Source: Corynebacterium sp. HMSC074A01 (lineage in GTDB: Bacteria > Actinomycetota > Actinomycetes > Mycobacteriales > Mycobacteriaceae). From it: 64,000 nt of DNA. Within the stretch, counting starts at the first letter, position 1; every line of letters starts with the position of its first letter. The notes beneath the pieces were generated by a model. It was not told the origin of the DNA. It worked only from the letters and a program-made list of their open reading frames with translations, and did not search any database. The stretch is from contig NZ_KV825630.1 of NCBI RefSeq assembly GCF_001831515.1, positions 164,804 through 228,803 on the forward strand. Reading direction: 5' to 3'. This document shows, in pieces, positions 43,386 to 52,939 of this stretch. The position numbers and the translations under genes were made by a program.

Positions 43386-44750
43386 ATGACCTCTCCTCTT
43401 GCGCTCACGCTGGTGGGCCTCAGCATCATCCTTGTCACGGTCGGCGTGCTACTCAAGGGCAAAATGCACCCGATCATCGCCATGACGCTCTTCCCCATCG
43501 CCGGTGCGCTGATTACCGGCTTCGGCATCGGCGAGATCGCCGACTTCTACGGCGAAGGCCTCGAGCGAGTGATGGGCGTGGTGGTGATGTTCATCTTCGC
43601 CATCATCTACTTCGGCATCCTTTCCGATGTCGGCCTCTTCGACCCCGTCATCACCGCACTCATCCGCGCCACCCGCGGCAACGTCATGCTGGTCACGCTC
43701 GGCACCGCAGCAATCGCGATCGTCGCGCACCTCGACGGCTCCGGCTCCACGACATTCCTCCTCACCATCCCAGCGCTGTTGCCGCTGTACGAGGCGATGC
43801 GCATGTCGCGCTACGTGCTGCTGACCCTCGTCGCACTCTCGGCATCAGTCATGAACATGATCCCGTGGGGCGGCCCCGTCGGCCGCGCCGCCAGCGTCAT
43901 CGACGCCACCCCAAACGAGATCTGGCGCCACCTCCTGCCCGCCCAGGGTTTCGCCATCGTGATGGTCTTTCTCGTCGCCGCAGGCTTCGGCTTTGCGGAG
44001 CGCCGCAGGCTGGCCAAGCTCGATGCGCATTCGCTTGACGACGCCCACACGCCCGTCGATGTCCACACCATCGCCGACGACTTCCGCACCTCCCAGGCCG
44101 CCGACCGGGCAAAGTACAACCTCACCCCGCGCACCGGCACCTGGGTCACCGTGGTCAACACGGCGATTACCCTTGCGCTGATCGGCGTCCTCGTCTCCGG
44201 CGTGAGCTCGCCGGCACCCGCGTTCCTCGTCGGCACCGCGCTGCTACTCGCGGTGAACTTCCCCACCCTCGACGACCAAAACGACGTCCTGCGCAGGCAC
44301 GCACCCACCGCGCTGTCCATGGCCGGCGTCATCCTGGCTGCCGCCATGTTCCTGGGTGTGCTCGACGGTACCGGCATGCTCGAGCAGATCGCGCTGTCGC
44401 TGATCGCGATCCTGCCCGCCTCCGTGGGTGCCTACCTGCACGTGATCGTCGGCCTGCTGGGTGTGCCGCTGGACCTGGCCACCTCCACCGACGCCTACTA
44501 CTTCTCCGTACTGCCGATCGTGCAGGAGACTTCCGCCGCCTTCGGCACCTCCAGCATGGGCGCGGCCACCGCCATGATCGTGGGCAACGTCATCGGCACC
44601 TTCGTCAGCCCCTTCTCCCCGGCGCTGTGGCTGGGGCTTGGCCTGGCTGGCGCGAACATGGGCAAGTACATCCGCGTCGCCTTCCCCATCTGCTGGGGCT
44701 TCTCCATCGTGCTGGTCCTCGGCGCATTCGCCACCGGCATGCTGGCTTAG
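43386..44750 (+). CDS. CitMHS family citrate-metal transporter
   Basis: 454-residue membrane protein with ~12 transmembrane segments, of the CitM/CitH family that imports citrate complexed with divalent metals. 'VAHLDGSGSTTFLLTIPALLPLYEAM' and 'MNMIPWGGPVGRAAS' are the family signatures, and 'PLDLATSTDAYYFSVLPIV' is in the second half. Substrate and metal preference cannot be read from sequence. It overlaps the convergent histidine kinase gene by 4 nt at the stop codons. Confidence 0.88.
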   Translation: MTSPLALTLVGLSIILVTVGVLLKGKMHPIIAMTLFPIAGALITGFGIGEIADFYGEGLERVMGVVVMFIFAIIYFGILSDVGLFDPVITALIRATRGNVMLVTLGTAAIAIVAHLDGSGSTTFLLTIPALLPLYEAMRMSRYVLLTLVALSASVMNMIPWGGPVGRAASVIDATPNEIWRHLLPAQGFAIVMVFLVAAGFGFAERRRLAKLDAHSLDDAHTPVDVHTIADDFRTSQAADRAKYNLTPRTGTWVTVVNTAITLALIGVLVSGVSSPAPAFLVGTALLLAVNFPTLDDQNDVLRRHAPTALSMAGVILAAAMFLGVLDGTGMLEQIALSLIAILPASVGAYLHVIVGLLGVPLDLATSTDAYYFSVLPIVQETSAAFGTSSMGAATAMIVGNVIGTFVSPFSPALWLGLGLAGANMGKYIRVAFPICWGFSIVLVLGAFATGMLA

Positions 44751-45790
44751 ACCGCTAGCTCGGCGCGCAACCCGCCGCCCTCGCGCGGTGCGAGGTGGAG
44801 GGTGCCGCCGTGGGCGCGCGCGATGGCGTCGGCAAGCGAAAGCCCTAGCCCGTGCGAGCCGGACACGCGCCCCGCGCCGCGCACAAACGGCTCCTTCAGC
44901 CGCTCCACCTCTTCTAAGTCAAGTTCAGGGCCCTGATTTTCGACGCCCACACGCCCCTCCCCGACAACCACCTCAGCCGTCCCGGGCGCGCCGTGCTCGA
45001 CCGCGTTGCCCACGAGGTTGGCCACCGCTTGGCGCAGCAGCACCTCGTCGCCACTCACGATCGCAGGCGAATCGGGGGCGCGCAGCGGGACGTCGTACTG
45101 CGCGCAGACCTCCTCGCACAGCGCCACCAGGTCCACTGGCTGGCCGGTAACGCTGCCGGGCTGCGCTGCCTCAGCGCGGGCGAACGCGAGCAGGCGCTCG
45201 ACGGTCTGCCCGGCGCGCGCGTTGACCTCGCGGATGCGCCGCAGCGCGTCGACCAGCTGCTCGTCGGAAGACGAATCAGCCTGCATGAGCGCGACGTCCG
45301 CGACCGCCTGGATCGTAGCGATCGGCGTCTTCAGCTCGTGGGAGGCGTTGGCGGCGAAGCGGCGCTGCGCGTCCAGCGAGGCGGCCAGCGAGTCGAGCAT
45401 CGTGTCGAAGGCGTGCGCGAGGTCGCCGACGTCGTCGGCCGGGCCCTCGTAGTGCATGCGCTTGGCCACGTCCCCGTCGGAGACTTCGCGGGCCACCGCA
45501 GCGATGCGGCGCACGGGTGAGAGCGCGTAGCCGGCGACGAACCAGCCGACCAAACCTGCGAGCGCGGTCAGGCAGGCCAGCGCGATGAGCATCGTGGCGA
45601 GCACGATGGTGATGATGGAGGTGGGGATCGGCATGGCGGCGTCGATAAGCACGCCCTCGGGGCCGGGCAACGAGACGTGCAGCGGCACCGGAGTCAGCGC
45701 GAGGTAAGCACACACGAGTGCCGTGAGCACTGCGCCGGCGCCGAAGACAGTGGCGACGAGCACGAGGGTCAGGCGCAGTCGCAGCGTCAT
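44747..45790 (-). CDS. Two-component sensor histidine kinase
   Basis: 347-residue sensor kinase. Two N-terminal helices (~8-32 and ~60-85) flank a short ~27-residue extracytoplasmic loop, then a HAMP domain (~86-140). The H-box is 'FAANASHELKTPIATIQA', the N-box 'NLVGNAVEHG' and the G2 box 'GSHGLGLSLADAIARAHGG'. The tiny sensor loop suggests it senses within or near the membrane. It is translationally coupled (ATGA) to the upstream response regulator gene. Confidence 0.92.
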   Translation of the reverse strand: MTLRLRLTLVLVATVFGAGAVLTALVCAYLALTPVPLHVSLPGPEGVLIDAAMPIPTSIITIVLATMLIALACLTALAGLVGWFVAGYALSPVRRIAAVAREVSDGDVAKRMHYEGPADDVGDLAHAFDTMLDSLAASLDAQRRFAANASHELKTPIATIQAVADVALMQADSSSDEQLVDALRRIREVNARAGQTVERLLAFARAEAAQPGSVTGQPVDLVALCEEVCAQYDVPLRAPDSPAIVSGDEVLLRQAVANLVGNAVEHGAPGTAEVVVGEGRVGVENQGPELDLEEVERLKEPFVRGAGRVSGSHGLGLSLADAIARAHGGTLHLAPREGGGLRAELAV

Positions 45791-46464
45791 GGGCGGGCCT
45801 CCTCGGCGGCGTAGTAGCCCGCGCCGGGCTGGGTGTGGATGATCCACGGATCGCCCAGCTTGCGGCGCAGGTGCGAGATGGTCACGCGCGGTGAGTTAGT
45901 AAACGGGTCGGCGAAGGCGTCCCACGCCTCCTCCAGCAGCGCTTCGGCGGACAGCACCGCGCCGTCGGCGGCGAGCAGCACCTCAAGGACCGCGAACTCC
46001 TTGGGGCTCAGCGGGATTGGCTCGCCCGCGCGGGTCACGGTGCGGCGCGCGGTGTCCATGCGCACGTCGGCACAGCGCAGCACCTCGGACTTGGGCGGGG
46101 TGTGGCGTCGCAGAAGCGCGTCGACGCGCGCGAGCAGCTCCGGGACCTCGAAAGGCTTCGTGAGGTAGTCGTCCGCCCCGGCCGCGAACCCGTCGAGCCG
46201 ATCGTCGAGGGTGCTGGCCGCGGTGAGCATGAGCACGCGGATGTGCGGGTGCTCGGCGCGGATGCGGGCGCAGACCTCGTCGCCGTGGACGCGCGGCAGG
46301 TCGCGGTCGAGCACCACCACATCCGCGTCTTCAAGCAGCTCGAGCGCTGCCGCGCCGTCGTAGGCCACGCGGGTAGAACACCCGTGCGCGGCGCAAGCGG
46401 CGGCGATGGCGTCGGCGAGGTAGACCTCGTCTTCTACAACTACAACGTTGGACATGCTGGTCAT
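45787..46464 (-). CDS. OmpR/PhoB-type response regulator
   Basis: 225-residue regulator. The receiver domain has the phosphoacceptor Asp in 'VVVLDRDLPRVHG', the conserved Thr in 'VLMLTAA' and Lys in 'YLTKPFEVPELLARV'. The C-terminal winged helix is 'IPLSPKEFAVLEVLLAADG' with 'SPRVTISHLRRKLGD'. The start is ATG 46464 or, three codons later, ATG 46455 (MSNVVVVEDE). Its kinase overlaps by ATGA. It is divergent from the DUF418-like gene, a plausible target. Confidence 0.93.
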   Translation of the reverse strand: MTSMSNVVVVEDEVYLADAIAAACAAHGCSTRVAYDGAAALELLEDADVVVLDRDLPRVHGDEVCARIRAEHPHIRVLMLTAASTLDDRLDGFAAGADDYLTKPFEVPELLARVDALLRRHTPPKSEVLRCADVRMDTARRTVTRAGEPIPLSPKEFAVLEVLLAADGAVLSAEALLEEAWDAFADPFTNSPRVTISHLRRKLGDPWIIHTQPGAGYYAAEEARP

Positions 46465-46536
46465 TCTAAACCCGCCATACGCTGCGCCATGCCGCGTTAA
46501 CGCTCTCGCAACACCGCGGTTTTTAGCCTGACACCC

Positions 46537-47469
46537 ATGACGAATGCTTCCAGACTCCCGCCGCGCATCATCGGCGTCGACGCCGCCCGCGCGGTCGCGC
46601 TCGGCGCCATGATGTGGGCGCATCTGACCGATTCGACCTCGCCGTGGCTCTACGGCTTCCCGTCCGCGCTGTTCGCGTTTCTCGCAGGCGTATCGATGCA
46701 GCTGAGCATGCACGCCACCGGCGGGCCGGCGCTGGCGCGTCAGCGTCACCAGGCGATGGTGCGCGGCGCGGCCTTGCTCGCGCTGCACGTGGTGCTCACC
46801 CCGATTTCGGGCTCGATCACCGTCGTGCTGGGCACCTTCGGCGCCTGCTACCTCGCGCTCGCCTGCGCCCCGCGCTGGCGCACGCGCACGCTCGCGTTGC
46901 TGTGCGCCGCGCTGACGGTGGTCTCCGCGCTGCAGCTGCCGCTGTCGGTTACCGCGCCGCCGTACCCGCTGTTCGAGTGGGCCGCACTCATGGTCGCAGG
47001 CATCGTCGCCGCGCGCTTCCTGCCGCGCCTGCCGCTTGCCGCCCCCGTGGGCGCCGCGTGCGCCGTCTTCGGCGTCTGGATGCGCCCGCTTCTCGACGCC
47101 CACCAGTACCCCTTCCTCAACCCCAACGGCCACACCGGCGGCCTCATCGCCGTCATCAGCGAAATCGGCTGCTCGCTCGCCGTCCTCGGCGTGTGCCTGC
47201 TGCTGTTTGCGCGCTGGTGTCCCTACTCCATCCAGGCGATGGGCCGCACGCCGCTTTCGGTCTACTGCCTGCACGTGGCAACCGCCGCGCTGCTTCCCTC
47301 GGGCGAGCTTTCGGCAGCGCTGAATATCGCCGCCGCGGCAGCGCTCGCGTCGGTGTGGCTGCTGTTCTTCCCACGCGGCCCGCTGGAGCAGCTGCTTCGC
47401 GACTTCACCCACGCCGCCGCCCGCCAAGACCTTCCCCAACGACACTCTGCAAAGGAGCTTGAATCATGA
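46537..47469 (+). CDS. DUF418/DUF1624-like acyltransferase-type membrane protein
   Basis: 310-residue membrane protein with ~9 hydrophobic segments. The opening 'RIIGVDAARAVALGAMMWAHL' resembles heparan-alpha-glucosaminide N-acetyltransferase-type and YeiB/DUF418 proteins, and 'MGRTPLSVYCLHV' near the C-terminus is the DUF418 motif. Possible role: acyl transfer to an envelope component. Its stop overlaps the ATG of the following protease gene by ATGA, so both are made together. Confidence 0.75.
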   Translation: MTNASRLPPRIIGVDAARAVALGAMMWAHLTDSTSPWLYGFPSALFAFLAGVSMQLSMHATGGPALARQRHQAMVRGAALLALHVVLTPISGSITVVLGTFGACYLALACAPRWRTRTLALLCAALTVVSALQLPLSVTAPPYPLFEWAALMVAGIVAARFLPRLPLAAPVGAACAVFGVWMRPLLDAHQYPFLNPNGHTGGLIAVISEIGCSLAVLGVCLLLFARWCPYSIQAMGRTPLSVYCLHVATAALLPSGELSAALNIAAAAALASVWLLFFPRGPLEQLLRDFTHAAARQDLPQRHSAKELES

Positions 47470-48326
47470 AAATGTTCCGCCTGACCACCGCTGCCACCGC
47501 CGCCGCGCTACTGATCGCCGCGCCCGCGGGTGCGCTCGAATCCCCCCACTTCGCCGACGGCTCGCCGGAGGGCTCGTCCGTCGTCTCCGTACGCACCGCC
47601 AACGACGACCCCGCCGACGGTGTGTGCACCGGCACCGCCATCTCCCCGCACTGGGTCGTTACCGCCCGCCACTGCATGGACCACCTGCCCACCCCGGGCG
47701 GTTCCGTGCGTGTGGGCGAGGGCGATGACCAGCGCACCATTGCCGTCGATAGCTGGCAGACCGCCCCGGAGGGCGACATCGCGCTGCTGCACACCGCCGA
47801 GGACATGGGCCTTGAGCACTACGCGACCGTGGATACAGAGGTGCCCGAGCCCGAGACCCCCGGCACCGTCTACGGCTGGTCCTCGGAAGGCTCCGGCGGC
47901 TCGACTCGCCTGCCCATGACCGAAGCCACCATCGACGGGCCCAACCCCATGGCGCTTTTCGACGGCAAACAAGCCCTCACCGTCACCCTCGCCGAAGGTG
48001 CCGGCATCCACGGCGGTGACTCCGGCGGCCCGGTTTTCCGCGACGGCAAGCTCACTGGCGTGCTCAGCGCCGGGCTCTTCGTCAACCCCGACGACCCGGA
48101 AGAAATCGCGATGGACACCAACGCCGCGGCCTCCGCCGCCCCGCTTGGCGACGCCGCAGAGTGGATCAACGACACCATCGCCACCGACAACGCAGACACA
48201 GCCAGCGCAGACAGCGCAGATGGCAACTCGGGCGAGTCCTCCTCCGCCCCGTACATCCTCGCCATCGTGGTCCTGCTTGCTGTGGCGGGTGGTGCGGCGG
48301 GGGGGGCGCGGCGTCGCAAAGCATAG
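47466..48326 (+). CDS. Trypsin-like serine protease with C-terminal membrane anchor
   Basis: 286-residue exported S1 protease. Signal peptide 1-~23 (AGA/LES), His in 'VVTARHCMDH', Asp in 'EGDIALLHT', Ser in 'IHGGDSGGPVF'. A linker rich in Asp/Ala/Ser leads to a C-terminal helix 'APYILAIVVLLAVAGGAAGG' ending in Arg-Arg-Arg-Lys-Ala, so it stays membrane-bound with the protease outside. No LPXTG motif. AAAGGAG precedes ATG 47466. It belongs to a different S1 subgroup from the 39-41 kb pair. Confidence 0.9.
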   Translation: MKMFRLTTAATAAALLIAAPAGALESPHFADGSPEGSSVVSVRTANDDPADGVCTGTAISPHWVVTARHCMDHLPTPGGSVRVGEGDDQRTIAVDSWQTAPEGDIALLHTAEDMGLEHYATVDTEVPEPETPGTVYGWSSEGSGGSTRLPMTEATIDGPNPMALFDGKQALTVTLAEGAGIHGGDSGGPVFRDGKLTGVLSAGLFVNPDDPEEIAMDTNAAASAAPLGDAAEWINDTIATDNADTASADSADGNSGESSSAPYILAIVVLLAVAGGAAGGARRRKA

Positions 48327-48418
48327 GCCCTCTTTGCTGAACCTGAGTGCATGTGGTGCTATAGGTAGCAATATCAGTTGAACCGCATAATATTCTCATG
48401 GAAGGTGGCCCACGCACC

Positions 48419-49804
48419 ATGTCCACGCCCGTCGCTAGAAAAGCCCGCGGCTTAAGCCACCGCCACATCCACTTCATCGCGCTCGGCTCCGCCATCGGCA
48501 CCGGCCTGTTCTACGGCTCCGCCGGCGCGATCCAGGCTGCCGGTCCCTCGGTGCTGCTGGTGTACCTGCTCGGCGGCGCGGTGGTGTACTTCATACTCCG
48601 CGCGCTCGGCGAGATGAGCGTGCGTCACCCCGTCCGCGGCTCGTTCGCCGTCTACGCGCGCGAGCACCTCGGCGGGCTCGGCGGCTACATCACCGGCTGG
48701 ATGTTCGCCTTCGAGATGATGATCGTGTGCCTGGCCGACCTCACGGCCATCGGCATCTACATGAAATTCTGGTTCCCCGACACCCCGGCCTGGGTGTGGA
48801 TCACCACCACGCTGCTGATCATCGGCGGGGCGAACCTCGCCAGCGTGCGCTGGTTCGGTGAGCTCGAATTCGCGTTCACCCTGATCAAGGTCGTCGCCGT
48901 GGTCGGCATGATCGTCGGCGGTGCGGCCATCCTCGCCTTCGGGCTCGGGTCGCAGCCCGAGGCCACCGGCATTGCCAATCTATGGAACGACGGCGGGTTC
49001 TTCCCCAACGGGGCCGAAGGCATGATCGCCGCGTTCATCCTCGTGCTCTTTGCCTTCGGCGGCACCGAAATCATCGGCGTCGCCGGCACCGAGGCCGACG
49101 ACCCGGACCGCTCCATCCCCAAGGCCGTCAACACCGTCCCGGTGCGCATCCTGCTCTTCTACGTGCTGGCCATCCTGGTCATCCTGATGCTCAACCCGTG
49201 GCGCAGCATCACCGGCGAGGAATCCCCATTCGTGCAGATCTTCTCCACGCTCGGCGTGAACTGGGCCGCGGGCCTACTCAACCTCGTGGTGATCACCGCC
49301 GCGCTGTCTGCGATCAACGCCGACCTCTTCGGCACCGGCCGCGTGCTCACCGGGCTGGCGCGCGAGGGGCTGGCGCCGCGGGCGATGGCGCGCACCGTCC
49401 GCGATATCCCCGTAATGACCACCGTGACGCTCTTGATCGTCCTGGTCGTCGGCGTGGTGCTGAATGCGAACTTCCCCAATGTGTTTGAGACGATCGCGGC
49501 GCTCGCCACCTTCGCCACCGTGTTTGTGTGGCTGATGATTCTAATCAGCCACCTCGCTTCTCGACGCCACATGAGCGCCACCGAAGCCAAAGCCCTCACC
49601 TTCCCCGTGCCGTTTTGGCCCTACGGGCAGTGGTTCGCCGTGGCGTTCATCCTGTTCACCTTCGGCATCATGGTCTGGCAGCCGCAGTACCACCTCGCCC
49701 TCGGCGTCGGCGTGGCCTTCCTGGTGATCATGACCGTGCTCTACTTCGCCACCGGCCGCCCGCAGGCGGTGGCCTCGGCGCACACCGAGGACGACTACAA
49801 GTAA
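48419..49804 (+). CDS. Amino-acid permease (AAT/ProY-like family)
   Basis: 461-residue APC-superfamily transporter with 12 predicted helices. 'ARGLSHRHIHFIALGSAIGTGLFYGSAGAIQAAGP' is the N-terminal signature of the amino-acid transporter family; the 'GSA.AI..AGPSVLL' wording points to the proline/histidine-type subgroup. 'FAFGGTEIIGVAGTEADDP' is the conserved third-loop motif. ATG 48419 was chosen for the usual N-terminus; an ATG 21 nt upstream overlaps a promoter-like TATTCT. Confidence 0.88.
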   Translation: MSTPVARKARGLSHRHIHFIALGSAIGTGLFYGSAGAIQAAGPSVLLVYLLGGAVVYFILRALGEMSVRHPVRGSFAVYAREHLGGLGGYITGWMFAFEMMIVCLADLTAIGIYMKFWFPDTPAWVWITTTLLIIGGANLASVRWFGELEFAFTLIKVVAVVGMIVGGAAILAFGLGSQPEATGIANLWNDGGFFPNGAEGMIAAFILVLFAFGGTEIIGVAGTEADDPDRSIPKAVNTVPVRILLFYVLAILVILMLNPWRSITGEESPFVQIFSTLGVNWAAGLLNLVVITAALSAINADLFGTGRVLTGLAREGLAPRAMARTVRDIPVMTTVTLLIVLVVGVVLNANFPNVFETIAALATFATVFVWLMILISHLASRRHMSATEAKALTFPVPFWPYGQWFAVAFILFTFGIMVWQPQYHLALGVGVAFLVIMTVLYFATGRPQAVASAHTEDDYK

Positions 49805-49953
49805 GCGCCTCTTACGCAGCTCATCTTGCCCGCTTCCGCCCGTATTCTTTCCGAACTTGCCCGACCAAACAAGCAATGGTCATAACATTGTGCAATGATG
49901 GAAGGCGGAAGCAATTTCTACCGGCGAACCCGCCGGAGTAAGAGGAGATTCTA

Positions 49954-50946
49954 GTGAGCATCACGAACCCGTCCACCCCGCACAAGAACATCACCCCGGG
50001 CAACAAGGTCGTCCTCATCGGTGCCGGCTCTGTCGGCATGGCCTACGCATACGCACTGATCAACCAGGGCCTCTGCGACCAACTCGCCATCATCGACATC
50101 AACGAGGAAAAGACCTGGGGCGAAGTCGAAGACCTCAACCACTCCGTCCCCTACTCCGGCCACAACACCAAGGTCACCGTCGGCACCTACGAGGACTGCC
50201 GCGACGCTGCGCTGATCGTCAACTGCGCCGGCGTCGCCCAGCGCGAGGGTGAGACCCGCCTCGACCTGGTCGGCCGCAACGTCAAGATCTTCGATTCCAT
50301 CAACAAAGAGGTCATGGCCAACGGCTTCAACGGCATCTACCTGGTGGCCACCAATCCGGTCGATGTATTGACCTACGCCACCCAGAAGCAGACCGGCCTG
50401 CCCGCCTCGCAGGTGCTCGGCTCCGGCACCGTGCTGGACACCGCCCGCTGGCGCTACAACCTGAGCCAGAAGTACAACGTGTCCGCCACCTCGGTCCACT
50501 CCTACATCATCGGCGAGCACGGCGACACCGAGCTGCCCGTCATCTCCACCGGCTCCATCGCCGGCATCGCCCTGCGCAACCGCCTGGCCAAGGAAGCCGA
50601 GACCAACCCGGACGTCTACAAGGAAATCGACGAGATGTTCGTCGCCACCCGCGACGCCGCATACAAGATCATCCAGGCGAAGGGTTCGACCGACTTCGGT
50701 ATCGGCGGCTGCCTCGCCCGCATCACCCGCGCGATCTTCATGAACGAGGACGTCGTCCTGCCGGTCTCCGCCAAGCTCGACGGCCAGTACGGCCAGTCCG
50801 ACATCTACATCGGTACCCCGGCCGTGGTGAACCGCAACGGCATCCGCGAGGCGATCGAGCTTCACCTCAACGACGAGGAGCTTGAGAAGTTCACGCACTC
50901 CGCAGAGACCCTGCGTAACGTGATGAAGGAAGCCAAGCTCGTCTAG
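49954..50946 (+). CDS. ldh: L-lactate dehydrogenase (NAD-dependent)
   Basis: 330-residue fermentative LDH interconverting pyruvate and L-lactate. NAD-binding '[21 protein letters not shown]' (~20-40), active loop '[19 protein letters not shown]' with the catalytic Arg and the pyruvate-specific Gln, and catalytic His in '[12 protein letters not shown]'. GTG start behind AGAGGAG. A small hairpin CCGGCG-AACC-CGCCGG (49921-49936) lies in the leader. A strong terminator follows. The lldP-lutABC operon 34 kb away consumes the product. Confidence 0.96.
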   Translation: MSITNPSTPHKNITPGNKVVLIGAGSVGMAYAYALINQGLCDQLAIIDINEEKTWGEVEDLNHSVPYSGHNTKVTVGTYEDCRDAALIVNCAGVAQREGETRLDLVGRNVKIFDSINKEVMANGFNGIYLVATNPVDVLTYATQKQTGLPASQVLGSGTVLDTARWRYNLSQKYNVSATSVHSYIIGEHGDTELPVISTGSIAGIALRNRLAKEAETNPDVYKEIDEMFVATRDAAYKIIQAKGSTDFGIGGCLARITRAIFMNEDVVLPVSAKLDGQYGQSDIYIGTPAVVNRNGIREAIELHLNDEELEKFTHSAETLRNVMKEAKLV

Positions 50947-50965
50947 CCACTTTCAGGCATGTTTG

Positions 50966-51003
50966 CCCGCGCGCCAGTTTTGCTGGCGCGCGGGTTTTGT
51001 TTT
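50966..51003 (+). terminator. Terminator of ldh
   Basis: Perfect 12-bp stem CCCGCGCGCCAG/CTGGCGCGCGGG, loop TTTTG, tail TTTTGTTTT, 20 nt after the stop. Confidence 0.95.
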
Positions 51004-51058
51004 GACCAGAATGCACAGACGGCAGCCCCGAAAGCTGGAGTCTCCCATCATCCACAAA

Positions 51059-51096
51059 TTGCAGAAGCGGGTATAAAACCGTTGCAGAAGCGGGTA
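51059..51096 (+). repeat. Short direct repeat downstream of ldh
   Basis: TTGCAGAAGCGGGTA occurs at 51059-51073 and 51082-51096 (23-nt period) in the 212-nt gap between ldh and the ECF ATPase gene. That gap otherwise holds only the ldh terminator. Confidence 0.7.
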
Positions 51097-51158
51097 CGCC
51101 ACCCGTAACCTGCAGGTTTACGTAGCGCCAAAAACGCATTCACCGCCCCGCCGCGCGT

Positions 51159-52265
51159 CTAATAAGGGTTATGCCCTTCTCCGTCGAGCACGACCGATTC
51201 GACCTCCGCGTAGGCCGAAACCTCGTCGACGAAGCCCTCGTCGTGGCAGGTCAGGATCACCGCCTGCCCGGCGCGCAGCCCTGCGGCGATCTGCGCGTGT
51301 GCGGCGGTGCGGCCGCGGGGGTCGAGGGAGGTGTCGGGCTCGTCGAGAAGCACGAGCTCGCGACCCTGCCCAAAGACTTGCCGCAGCTGGGCGAGCCGCA
51401 GCTCGGCCTGCGGTAGGTCGAGCGGGTGGGTCTGCGAGTCGCCGCCGGCAAACTCGGCGACCGTGGTCTCGACAACCTGGTCGGCCGCGCGCTGCAACGC
51501 GAGCGAGGCGTCGATCGGCGGCTGGTGCCCGTCGAGGCCCGCGAGCGCGCGCAGCAGCGTCGTCTTGCCCGACCCATTCGCGCCGCGCAGCCACAGCACC
51601 CCGCCCCTGCGCGGGGCGAGCGGCACCGGGCCGACGCGGAAGGCCTCGCCGGTCCGTTCGCGGAAGTGCCACCACTTGCGCTGCGGCGCGAGGCGGGCGG
51701 CGGTGACGTCGCCGAGCTCGATGCGCTCGCCGGCTGTGATGGGCGCGGGCAGTGTGGTGGGTGGGGCGTCGGCAAGCGAGATGTGCATGGCGTCGATGTC
51801 GCGCGGCTGATAGCCGGTGATCACCGCGCGCGTGCTGGTCAAAAGCTCCTCAAGCATGCTTGCCGACGCCACATCCAACCCCGCGAACGGCAAATCCAGC
51901 ACCAACAGTTCGGGCTCGAGGACGGCGACCGTCGCGATGGCGAGGCGGCGAGTCTCCCCGCCGGAGAGGGTGGCCGGGTTGCGCTCGGCGAGGTGCGACA
52001 GGCCGACGCGGTCGAGGATCCGCTCGCAGCGGGTCTGCATCTCGGCGAGTGCGATCCCGCGCTGCTCGAGTCCGATCGCGACCTCCTCGATGACGGTGTC
52101 GCGCAGGTAGGTCACGTGCGCGCTGGCGTCCTGGCCCACGACGCCGGCGTGCGGCCAGTGCTCGTGGATCTGTTCGGTGAGTCGGGTCAGGCCGGATCCG
52201 GAGGGGCCGATGACCTGGACGCGGTCGTGGGTTTCCAGCGCGCGGGCGAGCTGCGTTAGATCCAC
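51159..52265 (-). CDS. ECF transporter ATPase, two fused ABC domains (EcfA1-EcfA2 type)
   Basis: 368-residue duplicated ATPase energising the vitamin/nucleoside-type ECF importer. Domain 1 has a defective Walker A (GPSGSGLT, Leu26 for Lys), Walker B with Leu125 instead of Glu and no H-loop His, but a normal signature LSGGE (100-104). Domain 2 has normal Walker A (GANGSGKTT, Lys234), Walker B D308-E309 and His341, but lacks a recognisable signature (segment 283-294). Only one composite ATP site looks complete. GTG 52265 behind GGGGG; overlaps the ecfT stop by 10 nt. Confidence 0.88.
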   Translation of the reverse strand: MDLTQLARALETHDRVQVIGPSGSGLTRLTEQIHEHWPHAGVVGQDASAHVTYLRDTVIEEVAIGLEQRGIALAEMQTRCERILDRVGLSHLAERNPATLSGGETRRLAIATVAVLEPELLVLDLPFAGLDVASASMLEELLTSTRAVITGYQPRDIDAMHISLADAPPTTLPAPITAGERIELGDVTAARLAPQRKWWHFRERTGEAFRVGPVPLAPRRGGVLWLRGANGSGKTTLLRALAGLDGHQPPIDASLALQRAADQVVETTVAEFAGGDSQTHPLDLPQAELRLAQLRQVFGQGRELVLLDEPDTSLDPRGRTAAHAQIAAGLRAGQAVILTCHDEGFVDEVSAYAEVESVVLDGEGHNPY

Positions 52266-52939
52266 AGCGCCACCCCCACGCAGACCACCGGCAGCGTCCA
52301 GCGCACAGCGCGCTGCAGGGTTGAATCCGGCACGGGCCGCAGCACGGTGCGGGCGCCGGGCAGATCGTAGCCGGCCGTCTCCAGCGCCGTGCCGCGGGCG
52401 GAGCCGTGTGTGAGCAGCGCCGTGAGCACCGGCAGGACAAGGTGTGTGATCGCGTTGCGGGCGGTGATGGGGGTGCGCTTGAGCGCTTGGGCGTCGCGGA
52501 CCGTGTTCACCTGGGCGTGGCCCTGCGGCACGAGCTGCAAGGTCGCGCCCGCAAGGTAGGCAAGCTTGTTGCCGCCGGGCAAAACCTGCACCGCCTTGAC
52601 TAGGTCCGGGATGCGGATCCACGCCACGGCCGCGATCATGCACGACATCAGCGCGCAAAAGCGCAGGGCAAGCGCTCCCCCGACGGCGAGTCCGTCGGAG
52701 GTGAGCAGCGGCGCGATACGGTGGGTGCCGTAAGGGGCGTGAATGAGCAGCATCGAGAGGCCAACCGGCACGGCAAGCGCGAGTACCGCCGCGGGTACGG
52801 ACACGTTGCGCGTGCGCCACACGCCGAACGCGCACGCGACAAGCACGATCACCGCGCTGGCGAGTGCGCTGTTGAGCCCAAAGACCAGGATCCACCCGCA
52901 CCCGCCAACAACGAGCGCGGTGAGCGGGTTAAGCGGCAT
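52256..52939 (-). CDS. ECF transporter transmembrane subunit EcfT
   Basis: 227-residue membrane protein with ~5-6 helices, the coupling subunit of an energy-coupling-factor importer. The cytoplasmic coupling region 'IRIPDLVKAVQVLPGGNKLAYLAGATLQLVPQ' and 'LTHGSARGTALETAGYD' match the family's long helices with the Ala-Arg-Gly motif. ATG 52939 overlaps the S-component stop by 11 nt and its own stop overlaps the ATPase start. All three are translationally coupled. Confidence 0.85.
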   Translation of the reverse strand: MPLNPLTALVVGGCGWILVFGLNSALASAVIVLVACAFGVWRTRNVSVPAAVLALAVPVGLSMLLIHAPYGTHRIAPLLTSDGLAVGGALALRFCALMSCMIAAVAWIRIPDLVKAVQVLPGGNKLAYLAGATLQLVPQGHAQVNTVRDAQALKRTPITARNAITHLVLPVLTALLTHGSARGTALETAGYDLPGARTVLRPVPDSTLQRAVRWTLPVVCVGVALWI

